Shown: positions 1 to 9,341, numbered from the stretch's first letter. The stretch is 64,000 nt of DNA from Paragemmobacter kunshanensis (GCF_011059185.1 NZ_JAALFE010000020.1:1-64000), one strand, 5' to 3'. Numbers and translations: made by a program. Notes: generated from the sequence alone by a model not told the origin.

Positions 1-2
1 GC

Positions 3-89
3 CGTCAACGCCATGATTTATATGCGAAATATCACGATTACGACAGCGAAATCAGCGACTTACTTGGAGAATGTGGGTTGAACCTGTGA
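3..89 (+). CDS. C-terminal end of an unidentified protein (partial)
   Basis: An open frame enters from the left edge and gives 28 residues before TGA at 87-89. The peptide is charged and aromatic (YAKYHDYDSEISDLL), much more protein-like than the other two plus frames, and it is followed by a gap with no further coding signal. The fragment is too short to identify. Its orientation makes the following gap a convergent one. Confidence 0.35.
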   Translation, partial: RQRHDLYAKYHDYDSEISDLLGECGLNL

Positions 90-189
90 TCCCAGGCGGT
101 CAAACCTTTCTTGGTTTTACGGCATCCAGATCGCACAGACTCACCCCCACCCCTTACCCAGACGTTAACCTTAACGCCACAACACCGTG

Positions 190-250
190 CGCTGCGTGCA
201 TACGCCTGTCTGCACTGCACTGCTGCACTACGCTGCTGCACGCCCTTATC
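190..250. repeat. TGCAC-rich intergenic element, copy A
   Basis: Within the non-coding gap 90-350 there is a run of overlapping CTGCAC/TGCTGCAC words, preceded by a TTAACCTTAAC stretch at about 166-176 and followed by GTGTTAAC at about 263. A similar block, sharing GTCTGCACTGC, CTGCAC and GCACGCCC in the same order, lies at 49826-49887. Both copies sit between convergent genes. TGC-rich words resemble sites reported for PhaR-type regulators in Paracoccus, but a position between two 3' ends is odd for a promoter operator. Function unknown. Confidence 0.45.
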
Positions 251-290
251 CGGCCAAACCCTTGTGTTAACAACGCAATTCCCGCGAAAC

Positions 291-325
291 AAAAAGAAAA
301 GGGGCGGCCAGAAAGCCACCCCTTT
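291..325 (-). terminator. Intrinsic terminator of the FMN reductase gene
   Basis: Read on the minus strand there is an 11-bp stem (AAAGGGGTGGC pairing with GCCGCCCCTTT, one mismatch) around a 6-nt loop, followed by TTTTCTTTTT. It begins 26 bp after the stop codon of the minus-strand gene, which is the expected place. Confidence 0.85.
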
Positions 326-350
326 CCCCGACAGGGAGATGTCGAAGATA

Positions 351-935
351 TCAGCCGCGCGCGGCCTTGGTGGCCTTCGCCCACCACACCAGATCGTCAA
401 GCGAGGCTTGCGCGGCGGGCAGCAGGTTCGCCTCCACATCCGCCATATTCCCCGAACCGCCCATGCCCGGATGGACCTTGAAGAAATCGCCCATCCCCAG
501 ATGCACGGCGTTCCGGGTGGGAACCATCTGCAACTCCACCCCGATATTGCGCAGATGCTCCAGCGCGCGGGTGCCGCCGACCGAACCATAGGCCATTGCG
601 GTGAAAGGCTTTTTCGCCCATTCGACATAGGCCTGATCCAGCGCGTTCTTCAGCGCGCCGGTGATCGACCGGTTGTATTCGGCGACGACAAATATATAAC
701 CGTCGAATTCGCCGATCTTCTTCTGCCACTTCACCGCCGCCGCCGATTGCGACGGTGCCCATGCGTTCGAGGCCACCTCGTTGAACAGCGGCAGGTCATA
801 GTCGCGCAGGTCGACCAGTTCCACCTCCATGTCGGTGCGGGCCTTGGCCTGGGCCAGCATCCATTGGGCGGGAACATCGGCAAAGCGCGAGTCGCGGGTG
901 GAACCGATGATAAGGGCGATTTTCGGGGTGCTCAT
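351..935 (-). CDS. NAD(P)H-dependent FMN reductase (flavodoxin-like fold)
   Basis: 194 aa. The N-terminus (MSTPKIALIIGSTRDSR) carries the GSTR phosphate-binding loop of the NADPH-dependent FMN reductase/ArsH-like family, and YNRSITGALKNALD near residues 105-118 is the second FMN-contacting motif. Such cytosolic enzymes reduce free or bound FMN with NAD(P)H and are often annotated as azo- or chromate reductases; the physiological acceptor cannot be read from sequence. The frame stays open upstream of 935, but family alignment starts at MSTPK, so I use that ATG. It is divergent from cobT and followed by its own terminator, so it is probably monocistronic. Confidence 0.88.
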   Translation of the reverse strand: MSTPKIALIIGSTRDSRFADVPAQWMLAQAKARTDMEVELVDLRDYDLPLFNEVASNAWAPSQSAAAVKWQKKIGEFDGYIFVVAEYNRSITGALKNALDQAYVEWAKKPFTAMAYGSVGGTRALEHLRNIGVELQMVPTRNAVHLGMGDFFKVHPGMGGSGNMADVEANLLPAAQASLDDLVWWAKATKAARG

Positions 936-1159
936 GGGATTATCCAGTTCATTCAGGGGGTTGAATTCTGCCTTGCATAAATGGCCATCCCCCCCGATCT
1001 TGCAATTCGGCGCGCTCGCAAGGCCCTTGTGCGCCCATGCACGAAGTTTGCCCCAGCCCCCCATATTTCCTGCGCCCGCCCCCGCACCCGCCCTTGCCCC
1101 CGCCCCCCCGCGGTGACACTCTGGCGCAAATCTCTGGCCGCTGTTTCAGGCATGACCCG

Positions 1160-3028
1160 ATGACCAAACCGAACGACAACCCCGCGGATCCCTTCAAGAA
1201 AGCGCTGGCCGAAGCCACGCGCACCATGGCCGACGATCCCGAAATGACGGTGCAATATTCCGTCGATCCGCCGGGCATGAACCGCGAAGGCGTCCGCCTG
1301 CCGCAGGTCTCCCGCCGCATGACGCGGGATGAGGTGATGCTCGCCCGCGGCACCGCCGATGCCTTCGCGCTGCGCCGCAAGTTCCACGATGACACCGTCG
1401 CCGCCCGCTATGCCCCGCAAGGCAACCTCGCGCGCGAGATATACGAGGCGATGGAAACCGCCCGGTGTGAGGCTGTGGGCGCAAGATCCATGCCCGGCAC
1501 CGCCGTCAACATCGACGCCAAGATCGCGCATGAGGCTGATCGCAAAGGATATTCCCAGATCACCAGCATGCAGGACGCGCCGCTTTCGGTGGCGGCGGGC
1601 TATCTGGTGCGCCACCTTGCGACGGGCCGCGACATGCCCAAGGGCGCGGGCAATGTCATGGATCTCTGGCGCGGCTTCATCGAGGAACAGGCCGGCGGCA
1701 CGCTGGAAAACATCGACCATGTGCTGGAAGATCAGGCCGCCTTCGCCCGCCTTGCGCGCAAGGTGATCTCCGATCTCGGCTATGGCGATCAGCTGGGCGA
1801 CGACCCCGATCAGGACGATCCCGACGATCAGGAAGGCGAGGCCGAGGAAGATCAGGACAGCCCCGAAAGCGCGGGCGAAGACGAACAGGACAGCGACGAG
1901 TCCGAAGCCTCCCCCGAACGCAGCCAGGAGGAGCAGCAGGATCAAAGCCAGGCGCAGGTCACGATGGAAGACAGCGCCGACATGGAACAGGGCGACGAGG
2001 CGGAATTGCCCGAGGGCGAGGCCCCGCTGGAGCCCCCGCCCCCTGCCCCCTATTCCGACGCCGATCCGAACTACACCGTCTATACCACCGATTTCGATGA
2101 GGAAATCCGCGCCGAAGAACTGGCCGAGGCTGCCGAACTGGAACGCCTGCGCGCCTATCTCGATCAGCAACTGGAACCGCTGAAAGGCGCGGTCAGCCGT
2201 CTTGCCAACAAGCTGCAAAGGCGGCTTCAGGCCCAGCAGAACCGGTCCTGGCTCTTTGATCTCGAGGAAGGCACGCTCGATGCGGGCCGCCTTGCGCGTG
2301 TCGTGGCCAACCCCACGACGCCGCTTTCCTTCAAGCAGGAAAAGGACACCGAATTCCGCGATACCTGCGTGACGCTGCTTCTGGACAATTCCGGCTCCAT
2401 GCGCGGCCGCCCCATCTCCATCGCCGCGATCTGCGCCGATGTGCTGGCCCGCACGCTGGAACGCTGCAGCGTCAAGGTGGAAATCCTCGGCTTCACCACC
2501 CGCGCCTGGAAGGGCGGTCAGTCGCGCGAACGCTGGCTGGCGCAGGGCCGCCCGCAAGGCCCCGGCCGCCTGAACGATCTGCGCCACATCATCTACAAGG
2601 GCGCCGATGCCCCCTGGCGGCGGGCGCGGCCGAACCTTGGGCTGATGATGAAGGAAGGGCTGCTCAAGGAAAACATCGACGGCGAGGCGCTGGAATGGGC
2701 GCATCGCCGCATGCTGGCCCGCCCCGAGGCGCGCAAGATCCTGATGGTGATTTCCGATGGCGCGCCGGTCGATGATTCAACATTGTCCGTCAACCCCGCG
2801 AATTTCCTGGAAAAACACCTCCGCGACGTGATCGCCATGGTGGAACGGCGGCGGCAGGTGGAACTGATCGCCATCGGCATCGGCCATGACGTGACGCGCT
2901 ACTACCAGCGCGCCGTGACGATCACCGATGTGGAACAGCTTGCCGGTGCCATGACCGAACAGCTTGCAGGATTGTTCGAGCTTGATCCGAAGAAACGGGC
3001 CAAGGCAGGGCTGCGACGGGCGGGGTAA
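1160..3028 (+). CDS. cobT: Cobaltochelatase subunit CobT
   Basis: 622 aa, close to the usual CobT length. CobT pairs with the AAA+ subunit CobS to drive ATP-dependent Co2+ insertion into hydrogenobyrinic acid a,c-diamide by CobN in aerobic B12 synthesis. Residues about 210-320 are extremely acidic (Asp/Glu/Gln/Ser-rich), as in known CobT. A C-terminal von Willebrand A domain follows with a MIDAS motif DNSGS near 409-413 and SDGAP near 535. The frame continues upstream in a proline-rich stretch that is unlike CobT, so the ATG at 1160 ([12 protein letters not shown]) is preferred. cobS, often the immediate upstream neighbour, is not beside it here. It ends inside a terminator stem. Confidence 0.95.
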   Translation: MTKPNDNPADPFKKALAEATRTMADDPEMTVQYSVDPPGMNREGVRLPQVSRRMTRDEVMLARGTADAFALRRKFHDDTVAARYAPQGNLAREIYEAMETARCEAVGARSMPGTAVNIDAKIAHEADRKGYSQITSMQDAPLSVAAGYLVRHLATGRDMPKGAGNVMDLWRGFIEEQAGGTLENIDHVLEDQAAFARLARKVISDLGYGDQLGDDPDQDDPDDQEGEAEEDQDSPESAGEDEQDSDESEASPERSQEEQQDQSQAQVTMEDSADMEQGDEAELPEGEAPLEPPPPAPYSDADPNYTVYTTDFDEEIRAEELAEAAELERLRAYLDQQLEPLKGAVSRLANKLQRRLQAQQNRSWLFDLEEGTLDAGRLARVVANPTTPLSFKQEKDTEFRDTCVTLLLDNSGSMRGRPISIAAICADVLARTLERCSVKVEILGFTTRAWKGGQSRERWLAQGRPQGPGRLNDLRHIIYKGADAPWRRARPNLGLMMKEGLLKENIDGEALEWAHRRMLARPEARKILMVISDGAPVDDSTLSVNPANFLEKHLRDVIAMVERRRQVELIAIGIGHDVTRYYQRAVTITDVEQLAGAMTEQLAGLFELDPKKRAKAGLRRAG

Positions 3029-3050
3029 GGGGGGCCGCCGCCCCCCTTTT
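3027..3050 (+). terminator. Intrinsic terminator of cobT
   Basis: A 9-bp G/C stem (AAGGGGGGC / GCCCCCCTT) with a 4-nt loop ends in TTTT. It overlaps the last bases of the cobT TAA stop codon. Confidence 0.75.
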
Positions 3051-3065
3051 GGGCCAGCGGCCCAT

Positions 3066-3090
3066 GCACCCCAGAGGGATATTTGAAGAA
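3066..3090. repeat. GCACCCC...TATTTG intergenic motif, copy 1
   Basis: The block GCACCCCAGAGGGATATTTG (3066-3085) followed by AAGAA precedes the aminopeptidase start. A related block (GCACCCCCGGGGTATTTGG) occurs at 7673-7691 downstream of purN. From memory, CCCCGGAGTATTTG-type motifs are common between genes in Rhodobacteraceae genomes. Its role is unknown; here it also overlaps the probable ribosome-binding region. Confidence 0.5.
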
Positions 3091-3093
3091 CGG

Positions 3094-4899
3094 ATGACGC
3101 CCATGTTCCAGAGCTTTGAGTCGACCTCGGACCCTTCCGCCGGGCCGGGGCGCCTTGCCCGCCTGCGCGATCACCTGCGGGCCGAGGGGCTGGCCGGTTT
3201 CCTCGTGCCGCGCGCGGATGTCCATCAGGGCGAATATGTCGCCGCCCGCGATGAACGGCTCCAATGGCTGACGGGTTTCACCGGATCGGCGGGCTTTGCC
3301 ATCTTGCTGCCCGATGTCGCGGGCGTCTTCATCGACGGGCGCTACCGCGTGCAGGTCAAGCATCAGGTGGACCTGTCCGCCTTCACCCCCGTCCCCTGGC
3401 CCGAGGTGAAGCCCGGCCCCTGGATCGCCGAACATCTGGCCGAAGGCGTGCTGGGCTTCGATCCCTGGCTGCACAGCGCCGATGAGATCGCCCGCCTCAC
3501 CGCCGCGCTGGAAGGCCACGCCGTCACCCTGCGCCCCGTCGCCAATGCGGTGGATGCGATCTGGCCCGACCAGCCCGCCCCGCCCATGGGCGCGGCCTTT
3601 GCCCATCCCGTCTCGCTGGCCGGCGAAAGCTCTACCGCCAAGCGCGACAGGCTCTCCGCCACCCTGCGCCGCGACGGCCAATCCGCCGCCATCATCACCC
3701 TGCCGGATTCGCTCTGCTGGCTTCTGAACCTGCGCGGCGCGGATGTGCCGCGCAACCCGATCCTGCATGGCTTTGCCATCCTGCGCGATGACGGCACGGT
3801 CGATGCCTTCATCGCCCCCGCCAAACTGGGCGAGGCCGCGCGCCGCGCGCTCGATGCCGGTATCCGCCTGCACCCGGTCGAGGATTTCGCCGCCGCGCTG
3901 AAATCCCTGTCGGGCAAGGTCCGCGTCGATCGCGCCACCGCCCCCCTTGCCGTGCAACACCTGATCGAAGAAGGTGGCGCCACCGTCGCCTGGGGCGATG
4001 ATCCCTGCCGCTTGCCCAAGGCCGCCAAGAACGAGGCCGAGGTGCAGGGCATGCGCGAGGCGCATCTGCGCGACGGCGCGGCCATGGCAGAATTCCTCTG
4101 CTGGCTGTCCGAGGCCGCGCCGAAGGGTGGGCTGACAGAGATCGACGTCGTCACCGCGCTGGAAGGCCACCGCCGCGCCACCAACCACCTGCATGACATC
4201 AGCTTCGACACGATCTGCGGCGCGGGGCCGAACGGGGCCATCATGCATTACCGCGTGACGCAGGAAACCAACCGCCCCGTGGGACTGAACGAGCTTCTCC
4301 TTGTCGACAGCGGCGCGCAATATGCCGATGGCACCACCGACATCACCCGCACCATGGCGGTGGGCGATCCGGGCGACGAGGCGCGCGATTGCTATACCCG
4401 CGTGCTGCAGGGCCTCATCGCCATTTCCCGCGCCCGCTTTCCGCGCGGCATCGCCGGGCGCGATCTCGACGCGCTGGCGCGCTTCCCGCTCTGGGTCGCG
4501 GGGCAGGATTTCGATCACGGCACCGGCCATGGCGTGGGGGCCTTCCTGTCGGTGCATGAAGGCCCGCAGCGCATTTCCCGCATCTCCGAAGTGCCGCTGG
4601 AACCCGGCATGATCCTGTCGAACGAGCCGGGCTATTACCGCGAAGGCGCCTTCGGCATCCGCCTGGAAAACCTGATCGTGGTGCAGGTCGCCCCCGAACT
4701 GGGCGACAAGCGCGATCAGCTCTGCTTCGAAACCCTCACCTTCACCCCCTTCGACCGCAGCCTGATCCGCGCGGACCGGCTCTCGCCCGATGAACGCGCC
4801 TGGCTTGACGCCTATCACGCCGAGGTTCTGGCCCGGATCGGCCCCCGCCTGTCGGCCCCGGCCCTTGCCTGGCTGCAGGCGGCCTGTGCCCCGCTCTGA
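3094..4899 (+). CDS. pepP: Xaa-Pro aminopeptidase (M24B, PepP/XPNPEP type)
   Basis: 601 aa, the long three-domain form (two creatinase-like N-terminal domains plus a C-terminal pita-bread domain). It removes N-terminal residues preceding proline and uses two metal ions. The metal ligands are visible: DSG...DGTTDITRT (Asp pair near 404 and 415), HGTGHGVG (His near 478), NEPGYY (Glu near 511) and RLENL (Glu near 525). Cytosolic; no signal peptide. ATG at 3094 and ATG at 3103 are both possible; the second gives MFQSFE, the form I recall from relatives. It sits 65 bp after cobT behind a terminator, so it is likely transcribed separately. Confidence 0.92.
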   Translation: MTPMFQSFESTSDPSAGPGRLARLRDHLRAEGLAGFLVPRADVHQGEYVAARDERLQWLTGFTGSAGFAILLPDVAGVFIDGRYRVQVKHQVDLSAFTPVPWPEVKPGPWIAEHLAEGVLGFDPWLHSADEIARLTAALEGHAVTLRPVANAVDAIWPDQPAPPMGAAFAHPVSLAGESSTAKRDRLSATLRRDGQSAAIITLPDSLCWLLNLRGADVPRNPILHGFAILRDDGTVDAFIAPAKLGEAARRALDAGIRLHPVEDFAAALKSLSGKVRVDRATAPLAVQHLIEEGGATVAWGDDPCRLPKAAKNEAEVQGMREAHLRDGAAMAEFLCWLSEAAPKGGLTEIDVVTALEGHRRATNHLHDISFDTICGAGPNGAIMHYRVTQETNRPVGLNELLLVDSGAQYADGTTDITRTMAVGDPGDEARDCYTRVLQGLIAISRARFPRGIAGRDLDALARFPLWVAGQDFDHGTGHGVGAFLSVHEGPQRISRISEVPLEPGMILSNEPGYYREGAFGIRLENLIVVQVAPELGDKRDQLCFETLTFTPFDRSLIRADRLSPDERAWLDAYHAEVLARIGPRLSAPALAWLQAACAPL

Positions 4900-4999
4900 C
4901 CGCGTCGCATTCGGGCGGATGCCTGCCGATAGCAGATGGATCCCTTGTCACAAAGCCGTGCGAGGATCATGCTCCATCATCCGTTTGGGGGATCAGACC

Positions 5000-5341
5000 A
5001 TGAGCGTGACCATCGAGATCAGGCCCGTTCCGGGCCGCTACATCGTGCGTGCCAGTGGGGCGATCATCGGCGAAACCGATCGCGCCCTCGAACTCGTCGA
5101 AGGCAGCCGCGCGCCGGTGATCTATGTCCCGCGCGAGGATGTCGCCATGGCGCTTCTGGATGCGACCGACCGGCACACCACTTGCCCCTTCAAGGGCGAG
5201 GCGCGCTATTTCAGCGTCGTCACGCCCGAGGCCCGGCTGGAAAACGCCGTCTGGTCCTATGAACATCCCCGCGCCGGGGCCGAGGCCATCGCCGGACACC
5301 TGGCCTTCTTCGATGACAAGGTCCGGGTCGAGCCGCGCTAG
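5000..5341 (+). CDS. DUF427 domain protein
   Basis: 113 aa, essentially one DUF427 domain (beta-rich fold). Typical family features are GETDRALELVEG near residues 24-35, the YVPREDV stretch near 45, HTTCPFKGEARYFSV near 60-74 and a terminal VWSYEHP. The biochemical role of DUF427 is not established. The start is ATG 5000 (MSVTIEIRPVPGRYIV), since the longer upstream frame is not family-like. Its TAG stop overlaps the TAG stop of sufE on the opposite strand through the shared bases CTAG. Confidence 0.88.
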   Translation: MSVTIEIRPVPGRYIVRASGAIIGETDRALELVEGSRAPVIYVPREDVAMALLDATDRHTTCPFKGEARYFSVVTPEARLENAVWSYEHPRAGAEAIAGHLAFFDDKVRVEPR

Positions 5342-5751
5342 GCCGCCGCCTCTGCCGCCACCTTGCGGATGCGCTCCACCATGGCGCGCAGCCCGTTCGA
5401 CCTTTGCGACGACAGGTGATCGGTCAGCCCCAGCCGCGCCAGTTCCGCCGGTGCATCGACGCGCGCCACCTCGGCCAGCGTCAGCCCGGCATAAAGCGCA
5501 TGCAGCACCGCGATCAGCCCCTTCACGATCATCGCGTCGCTGTCGCCCTGGAAATCGAAGCGCCCGCCCTCGATCACCGGCTGGATCCAGACCTGGCTCG
5601 CGCAGCCCTGCACCTTGGTCGCGGGCACCTTCAGCGCCTCGTCCATCGGGGCAAAGGCCTTGCCAAGTTCGATGACATGGCGATAGCGGTCTTCCCAGTC
5701 ATCGAGGAATTCGAAGGTTTCGGCGATCTCTTCAAAGGCGGGGCTTGCCAT
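5338..5751 (-). CDS. sufE: SufE family cysteine desulfuration protein
   Basis: 137 aa. SufE accepts persulfide sulfur from the cysteine desulfurase SufS and passes it to the Fe-S assembly scaffold. The sequence has the family core: FLDDWEDRYRHVIELGK near residues 14-30, then KVQGCASQVWI near 45-55, whose Cys is the persulfide-carrying residue, and a C-terminal helix with SSQRSNGLRAMVERI. The ATG at 5751 follows an AGGAG ribosome-binding site 4-5 nt upstream, so it is preferred over the in-frame ATG at 5775. No other suf gene is nearby. Confidence 0.93.
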   Translation of the reverse strand: MASPAFEEIAETFEFLDDWEDRYRHVIELGKAFAPMDEALKVPATKVQGCASQVWIQPVIEGGRFDFQGDSDAMIVKGLIAVLHALYAGLTLAEVARVDAPAELARLGLTDHLSSQRSNGLRAMVERIRKVAAEAAA

Positions 5752-5875
5752 CGCGCTCTCCTGTGCAACGCGCATGACCTAGGCCCTTCCCGCAAAAAGG
5801 TCCACCCCGCGCGGGGGGGTGCTTTTCAAATGCCACGCCATCGGATACCCAAGGATCAGCAGACGGGGGACCGGG

Positions 5876-6328
5876 ATGAGAAAGACAGTTCTGGCGGCTT
5901 TGGGCATCGTGCTGATGGTGGCAGGATGCGGCGCGATCCGGGAATCGCGGCTCAATCCGTTCAACTGGTTCGGCCGGGCAGAGCCCCGCGAAACCGTCGC
6001 CACCGCCGCCCCGCAGGATGAACGCCTGCTTGTGGCGCAGGTGGTCAGCCTTTCGGTCGATCCCTACAGCACCGGCGCCATCGTGCGCGCGCGCGGCATC
6101 CCGCCCAGCCAGGGCTGGTGGGATGCCGAACTCGTCGCCCGGCCGCTGGATGAAAACGGCGTGCTGGTCTTCGATTTCCGGGTCTTCCCGCCGATCACCA
6201 ACACGCCCGAAGGCACCCCCCGCTCGCGCGAGATCACTGTGGCCGCGGCGCTCTCGAACGTGAAGCTGGATCAGGTGCGCGAAATCGTCGTGCAGGGCGC
6301 GACCAACGCGCTCTCCTCGCGGCGCTGA
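5876..6328 (+). CDS. Putative lipoprotein of unknown function
   Basis: 150 aa. The N-terminus MRKTVLAALGIVLMVAGC has a positive start, a hydrophobic core and a VAGC lipobox with Cys at 18, so the mature protein should be lipid-anchored to a cell-envelope membrane. The remainder is a beta-rich domain containing DERLLVAQVVSLSVDP and a central GWWDAELV segment. I do not recognise a named family. It is divergent from sufE and convergent with rnd. The ATG 5876 is chosen because it begins the signal sequence. Confidence 0.75.
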   Translation: MRKTVLAALGIVLMVAGCGAIRESRLNPFNWFGRAEPRETVATAAPQDERLLVAQVVSLSVDPYSTGAIVRARGIPPSQGWWDAELVARPLDENGVLVFDFRVFPPITNTPEGTPRSREITVAAALSNVKLDQVREIVVQGATNALSSRR

Positions 6329-6339
6329 CGAAAGGCGCG

Positions 6340-6358
6340 GCGGCCGGCAACCGGCCGC
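6340..6358. terminator. Hairpin between convergent genes
   Basis: A perfect 8-bp inverted repeat (GCGGCCGG / CCGGCCGC, loop CAA) lies between the stops of the lipoprotein gene and rnd, with a second weaker stem (CAGCC/GGCTG) directly after. There is no T-run, so termination is inferred only from position. Confidence 0.4.
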
Positions 6359-6374
6359 AGCCGCGGGGGCTGCG

Positions 6375-7532
6375 TCACAGACGCACCACCCGCACCTCGT
6401 TCCCCTTGGCCGACAGGGCAATCTCGCCCTTGCACAGCCGCAGCGCATCCTCGCCAAAGGCTTCCAGCCGCCAGCCGCGCAGCGCCTCCACGCCCCGCTC
6501 GCCCGCCGCGATGGCATCCAGATCGGCGGCCGAGGCGATCAGCTTCGACGCAACCCCCAACTGTTCGGATTTCGCCTTCAGAAGCACCCGCAACAGATCG
6601 GCCAGCGCCGGGTTCACCTGCAACTGCTCGCGGCTCAGATCGGGCTTGGGCATGTCCTCGGGCCGCATCTCCAGCCCCGCCTTGATCGCGGCAAGGATGC
6701 CTTCGGCGATCTCGGGCTTGCGCCCCTCGCGCAACAGCAGGCGCGACCGGCCCAGCTCTTCCATCGTCGTGGGCCGGGTCGAGGCCAGCTCCAGCAGCGC
6801 ATCATCCTTCATCACCCGCGACCGCGGCACGTTCAGCCGCTGGGCATAATCCTCGCGGAACTGCGCCAGCGTCTTGACGATGGCCAGGAACCGGCCCGAA
6901 TTGGTGCGCGTCTTCACCCGCAGCCAGGCCTCTTCGGGCTTGACCGTATAGGTCGCCGGATCCGTCAGGATCGCCAGCTCCTCCTCGACCCAGCGGGTCC
7001 GGTCATTCTTCTGCAACTGCGCCGCCAGCCATTCATAGATCTCGCGCAGATGGGTCACATCGGCCAGGGCATATTCCTGCTGCGCCGTCGACAGCGGGCG
7101 GCGCGACCAATCGGTAAAGCGCGAGGTCTTGTCGAGGTTCTGCCGCGCGATCTTCTTCACCAGCGTCTCATAGCCCACCTGCTCGCCAAAGCCGCAGACC
7201 ATGGCCGCAACCTGCGTGTCGAACAGCGGATCGGGAAAGGCATTGCCCTCGACGAAGAAGATCTCCAGATCCTGCCGCGCCGCGTGAAAGACCTTCACCG
7301 TCGCCTTGTGGCGGAACAGATCATAAAGCGGCTCAAGGCTCATCCCCTCGCCCAGGATCGGATCGACCAGCACCGCCTCGCCCGTCTTGCCCGGCAGGGC
7401 CATCTGGATCAGGCACAGCTTCGACCAATAGGTCCGCTCGCGCAGGAATTCGGTGTCGATGGTGACATAGGGCTGGGTCTTGGCGGCTTCGCAGAAGGCG
7501 GCAAGGTCTTCGGTCGTCGTAATCGTGCGCAT
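6375..7532 (-). CDS. rnd: Ribonuclease D
   Basis: 385 aa. A 3'-5' exoribonuclease that trims tRNA and other stable RNA precursors. The DEDD nuclease motifs are present: Exo I TIDTEFLRE near 24-32 (Asp and Glu), Exo II around VFHAARQDLEIF near 80-91, and Exo III near 150 (QQEYALADVTHL, Tyr and Asp). A C-terminal region of about 170 residues covers the HRDC-type domains. Cytosolic. The ATG at 7532 (MRTITTTEDLAAFCE) fits the family start. It is convergent with the lipoprotein gene. Confidence 0.95.
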   Translation of the reverse strand: MRTITTTEDLAAFCEAAKTQPYVTIDTEFLRERTYWSKLCLIQMALPGKTGEAVLVDPILGEGMSLEPLYDLFRHKATVKVFHAARQDLEIFFVEGNAFPDPLFDTQVAAMVCGFGEQVGYETLVKKIARQNLDKTSRFTDWSRRPLSTAQQEYALADVTHLREIYEWLAAQLQKNDRTRWVEEELAILTDPATYTVKPEEAWLRVKTRTNSGRFLAIVKTLAQFREDYAQRLNVPRSRVMKDDALLELASTRPTTMEELGRSRLLLREGRKPEIAEGILAAIKAGLEMRPEDMPKPDLSREQLQVNPALADLLRVLLKAKSEQLGVASKLIASAADLDAIAAGERGVEALRGWRLEAFGEDALRLCKGEIALSAKGNEVRVVRL

Positions 7533-7656
7533 CTTGCGATCCGTTCTGCCAAAGGGGGCACGGGGTCATCCCGCGCCTTCCGCTATAACGGTTTGTGACG
7601 GAAATGAAAGACCCCCGCCGGAAAGGCTGCGTTGCGCGCGGATTGCGCGGGGCGCA

Positions 7657-7691
7657 GCGGGGGCAGGCCCCCGCACCCCCGGGGTATTTGG
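7657..7691. repeat. GC hairpin plus TATTTG motif (copy 2), between rnd and purN
   Basis: A perfect 8-bp inverted repeat (GCGGGGGC-AG-GCCCCCGC, 7657-7674) is followed by the GCACCCCCGGGGTATTTGG block. It lies just past the purN stop on the minus strand and may act in 3'-end formation of the purM-purN transcript. There is no T-run. It is related to the motif at 3066-3090. Confidence 0.45.
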
Positions 7692-7710
7692 ACCGAAACG
7701 AAGAGGCAGG

Positions 7711-8304
7711 TCAGAGGAAGAGGGGCGTCCGGTCGCCCGCCGCAAAGCGGCGCAGCACGGCGGGGTAGAGGCGGTGTTCCTGTTGCAGCACCCGCGCGGC
7801 CAGGCTCTCGGCCGTGTCGCCCGGCAGGACGGGAACGCGGGCCTGGCCCAGGATCGTGCCGTCGTCCAGCACCGGCGTCACCTCATGCACGGTGCAGCCC
7901 GCCTCGGCATCGCCCGCTTCCAGCGCGCGCTGATGGGTATGCAGCCCGGGATATTTCGGCAGGAGCGAGGGATGGATGTTCAGCATCCGCCCGGCGAAAC
8001 GGTCCACGAAACCGGGCGTCAGCACCCGCATGAAGCCCGCAAGGCAGAGGATATCCGGCGCCGCCGCCAGAAGGGGCTCCAGCAGCGCCCGCTCGAAGGC
8101 CGCGCGATCCTTGCCGAAGGGGCGGTGATCCACCGCCGCCACCGCCACGCCCATGGCCGCGGCCCGCGCCAGCCCCGCCGCCGCCGGATCGTTCGATGCC
8201 ACCAGAACGGCCCGCGCGGGGTGATCCCCCGCCGCCATGTCGCGCAGCAAGGCCAGCATGTTGGAGCCACCCCCGGAAATCAGGATGGCGACCCGCTTCG
8301 TCAC
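7711..8304 (-). CDS. purN: Phosphoribosylglycinamide formyltransferase (GART)
   Basis: 197 aa. Transfers a formyl group from 10-formyltetrahydrofolate to GAR in purine synthesis. The N-terminal LISGGGSNM loop, the signature near 105-125 with the catalytic His of [12 protein letters not shown], and [15 protein letters not shown] (Asp near 144) are all present. The start is GTG at 8304 (GTGACGAAG), which overlaps the purM stop in a GTGA arrangement, so the two genes are translationally coupled; no ATG fits the family N-terminus. Confidence 0.96.
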   Translation of the reverse strand: MTKRVAILISGGGSNMLALLRDMAAGDHPARAVLVASNDPAAAGLARAAAMGVAVAAVDHRPFGKDRAAFERALLEPLLAAAPDILCLAGFMRVLTPGFVDRFAGRMLNIHPSLLPKYPGLHTHQRALEAGDAEAGCTVHEVTPVLDDGTILGQARVPVLPGDTAESLAARVLQQEHRLYPAVLRRFAAGDRTPLFL

Positions 8305-9341
8305 AGCAGGCGGCCCTTGTAGACAACCCCCTCGCCCGCGATCACGCGGCCCAGCGTGCAGACCGTCTCGCCCTGCCCGCGCAGCAGCGCCGTCAGCGCC
8401 TCGGCCCGGCCCGCTTCCACGACAAGGATCATCCCGATCCCGCAGTTGAAGGTCTTCAGCAGCTCCGCCTCGGCCATCCCGGCGGTCGTCGCCAGCCAGC
8501 GGAACACCGGCGGCAGGTCCCATGCCGACAGGTCGATCTCGCAGGCCAGCCCCTCGGGCAGCACGCGCGGCGGGTTCTCGGTCAGCCCGCCCCCGGTGAT
8601 ATGCGCCAGCCCATGCACGCCCCCCGCCCGGATCGCGGCCAGCGCCTGCTTCACATAAAGCCGCGTCGGCGCCAGCAGCGCTTCGCCCAGCGTGACACCT
8701 TCCGCAAAGGGGCAGGCCGCATCCCAGCCCAGCCCCGACATCTCCACCACCTTGCGCACGAAACTGTAGCCGTTGGAATGCACCCCGTCCGAGGCCAGCC
8801 CCAGCAACACATCGCCCTCGGCCACGCCCGCGGGCAGATCGCCCCCGCGTTCCATCGCGCCCACGGCGAAACCGGCAAGGTCGAAATCGCCCTTGTGATA
8901 CATGCCCGGCATTTCCGCCGTTTCGCCCCCGATCAGCGCACAGCCCGACGCCGCGCATCCCGCGGCGATGCCTTCGATGATCCGCGTGGCCTGATCCACA
9001 TCCAGCTTGCCGGTGGCGAAATAGTCCAGAAACAGCAGCGGCTCCGCCCCCTGACAGACCAGATCGTTCACGCACATGGCGACAAGGTCGATCCCGATCG
9101 TGTCCACATTGCCGGTGTCGATGGCGATGCGCAGCTTGGTTCCCACCCCGTCGGTCGCGGCCACCAGGATGGGGTCGCTGTAGCCCGCCGCCTTCAGATC
9201 GAACAGCGCGCCAAAGCCGCCCAAGCCGGACATGCTGCCCGCCCGCGCCGTGCGCTTGGCCGCGGGCTTGATCCGCTCGACCAGCGCATTGCCCGCGTCA
9301 ATATCCACCCCCGCCTGCGCATAGGTAAGGCCCTTCGTCAT
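8301..9341 (-). CDS. purM: Phosphoribosylformylglycinamidine cyclo-ligase (AIR synthetase)
   Basis: 346 aa, normal length. Catalyses ATP-dependent ring closure of FGAM to AIR, the step after purL in purine synthesis. Family hallmarks: [15 protein letters not shown] at the N-terminus, VGTKLRIA near 75, [11 protein letters not shown] near 140 and the [15 protein letters not shown] block near 245. The ATG at 9341 begins the conserved start; the in-frame extension is not conserved. First gene of a purM-purN operon. Confidence 0.97.
   Translation of the reverse strand: MTKGLTYAQAGVDIDAGNALVERIKPAAKRTARAGSMSGLGGFGALFDLKAAGYSDPILVAATDGVGTKLRIAIDTGNVDTIGIDLVAMCVNDLVCQGAEPLLFLDYFATGKLDVDQATRIIEGIAAGCAASGCALIGGETAEMPGMYHKGDFDLAGFAVGAMERGGDLPAGVAEGDVLLGLASDGVHSNGYSFVRKVVEMSGLGWDAACPFAEGVTLGEALLAPTRLYVKQALAAIRAGGVHGLAHITGGGLTENPPRVLPEGLACEIDLSAWDLPPVFRWLATTAGMAEAELLKTFNCGIGMILVVEAGRAEALTALLRGQGETVCTLGRVIAGEGVVYKGRLL

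Noticed and set aside
936-1159. Cobalamin riboswitch before cobT
   Set aside because: The gap is low-complexity and C-rich with no B12-box-like sequence.
953-2704. Long minus-strand frame opposite cobT
   Set aside because: Antisense shadow of cobT; no recognisable domain.
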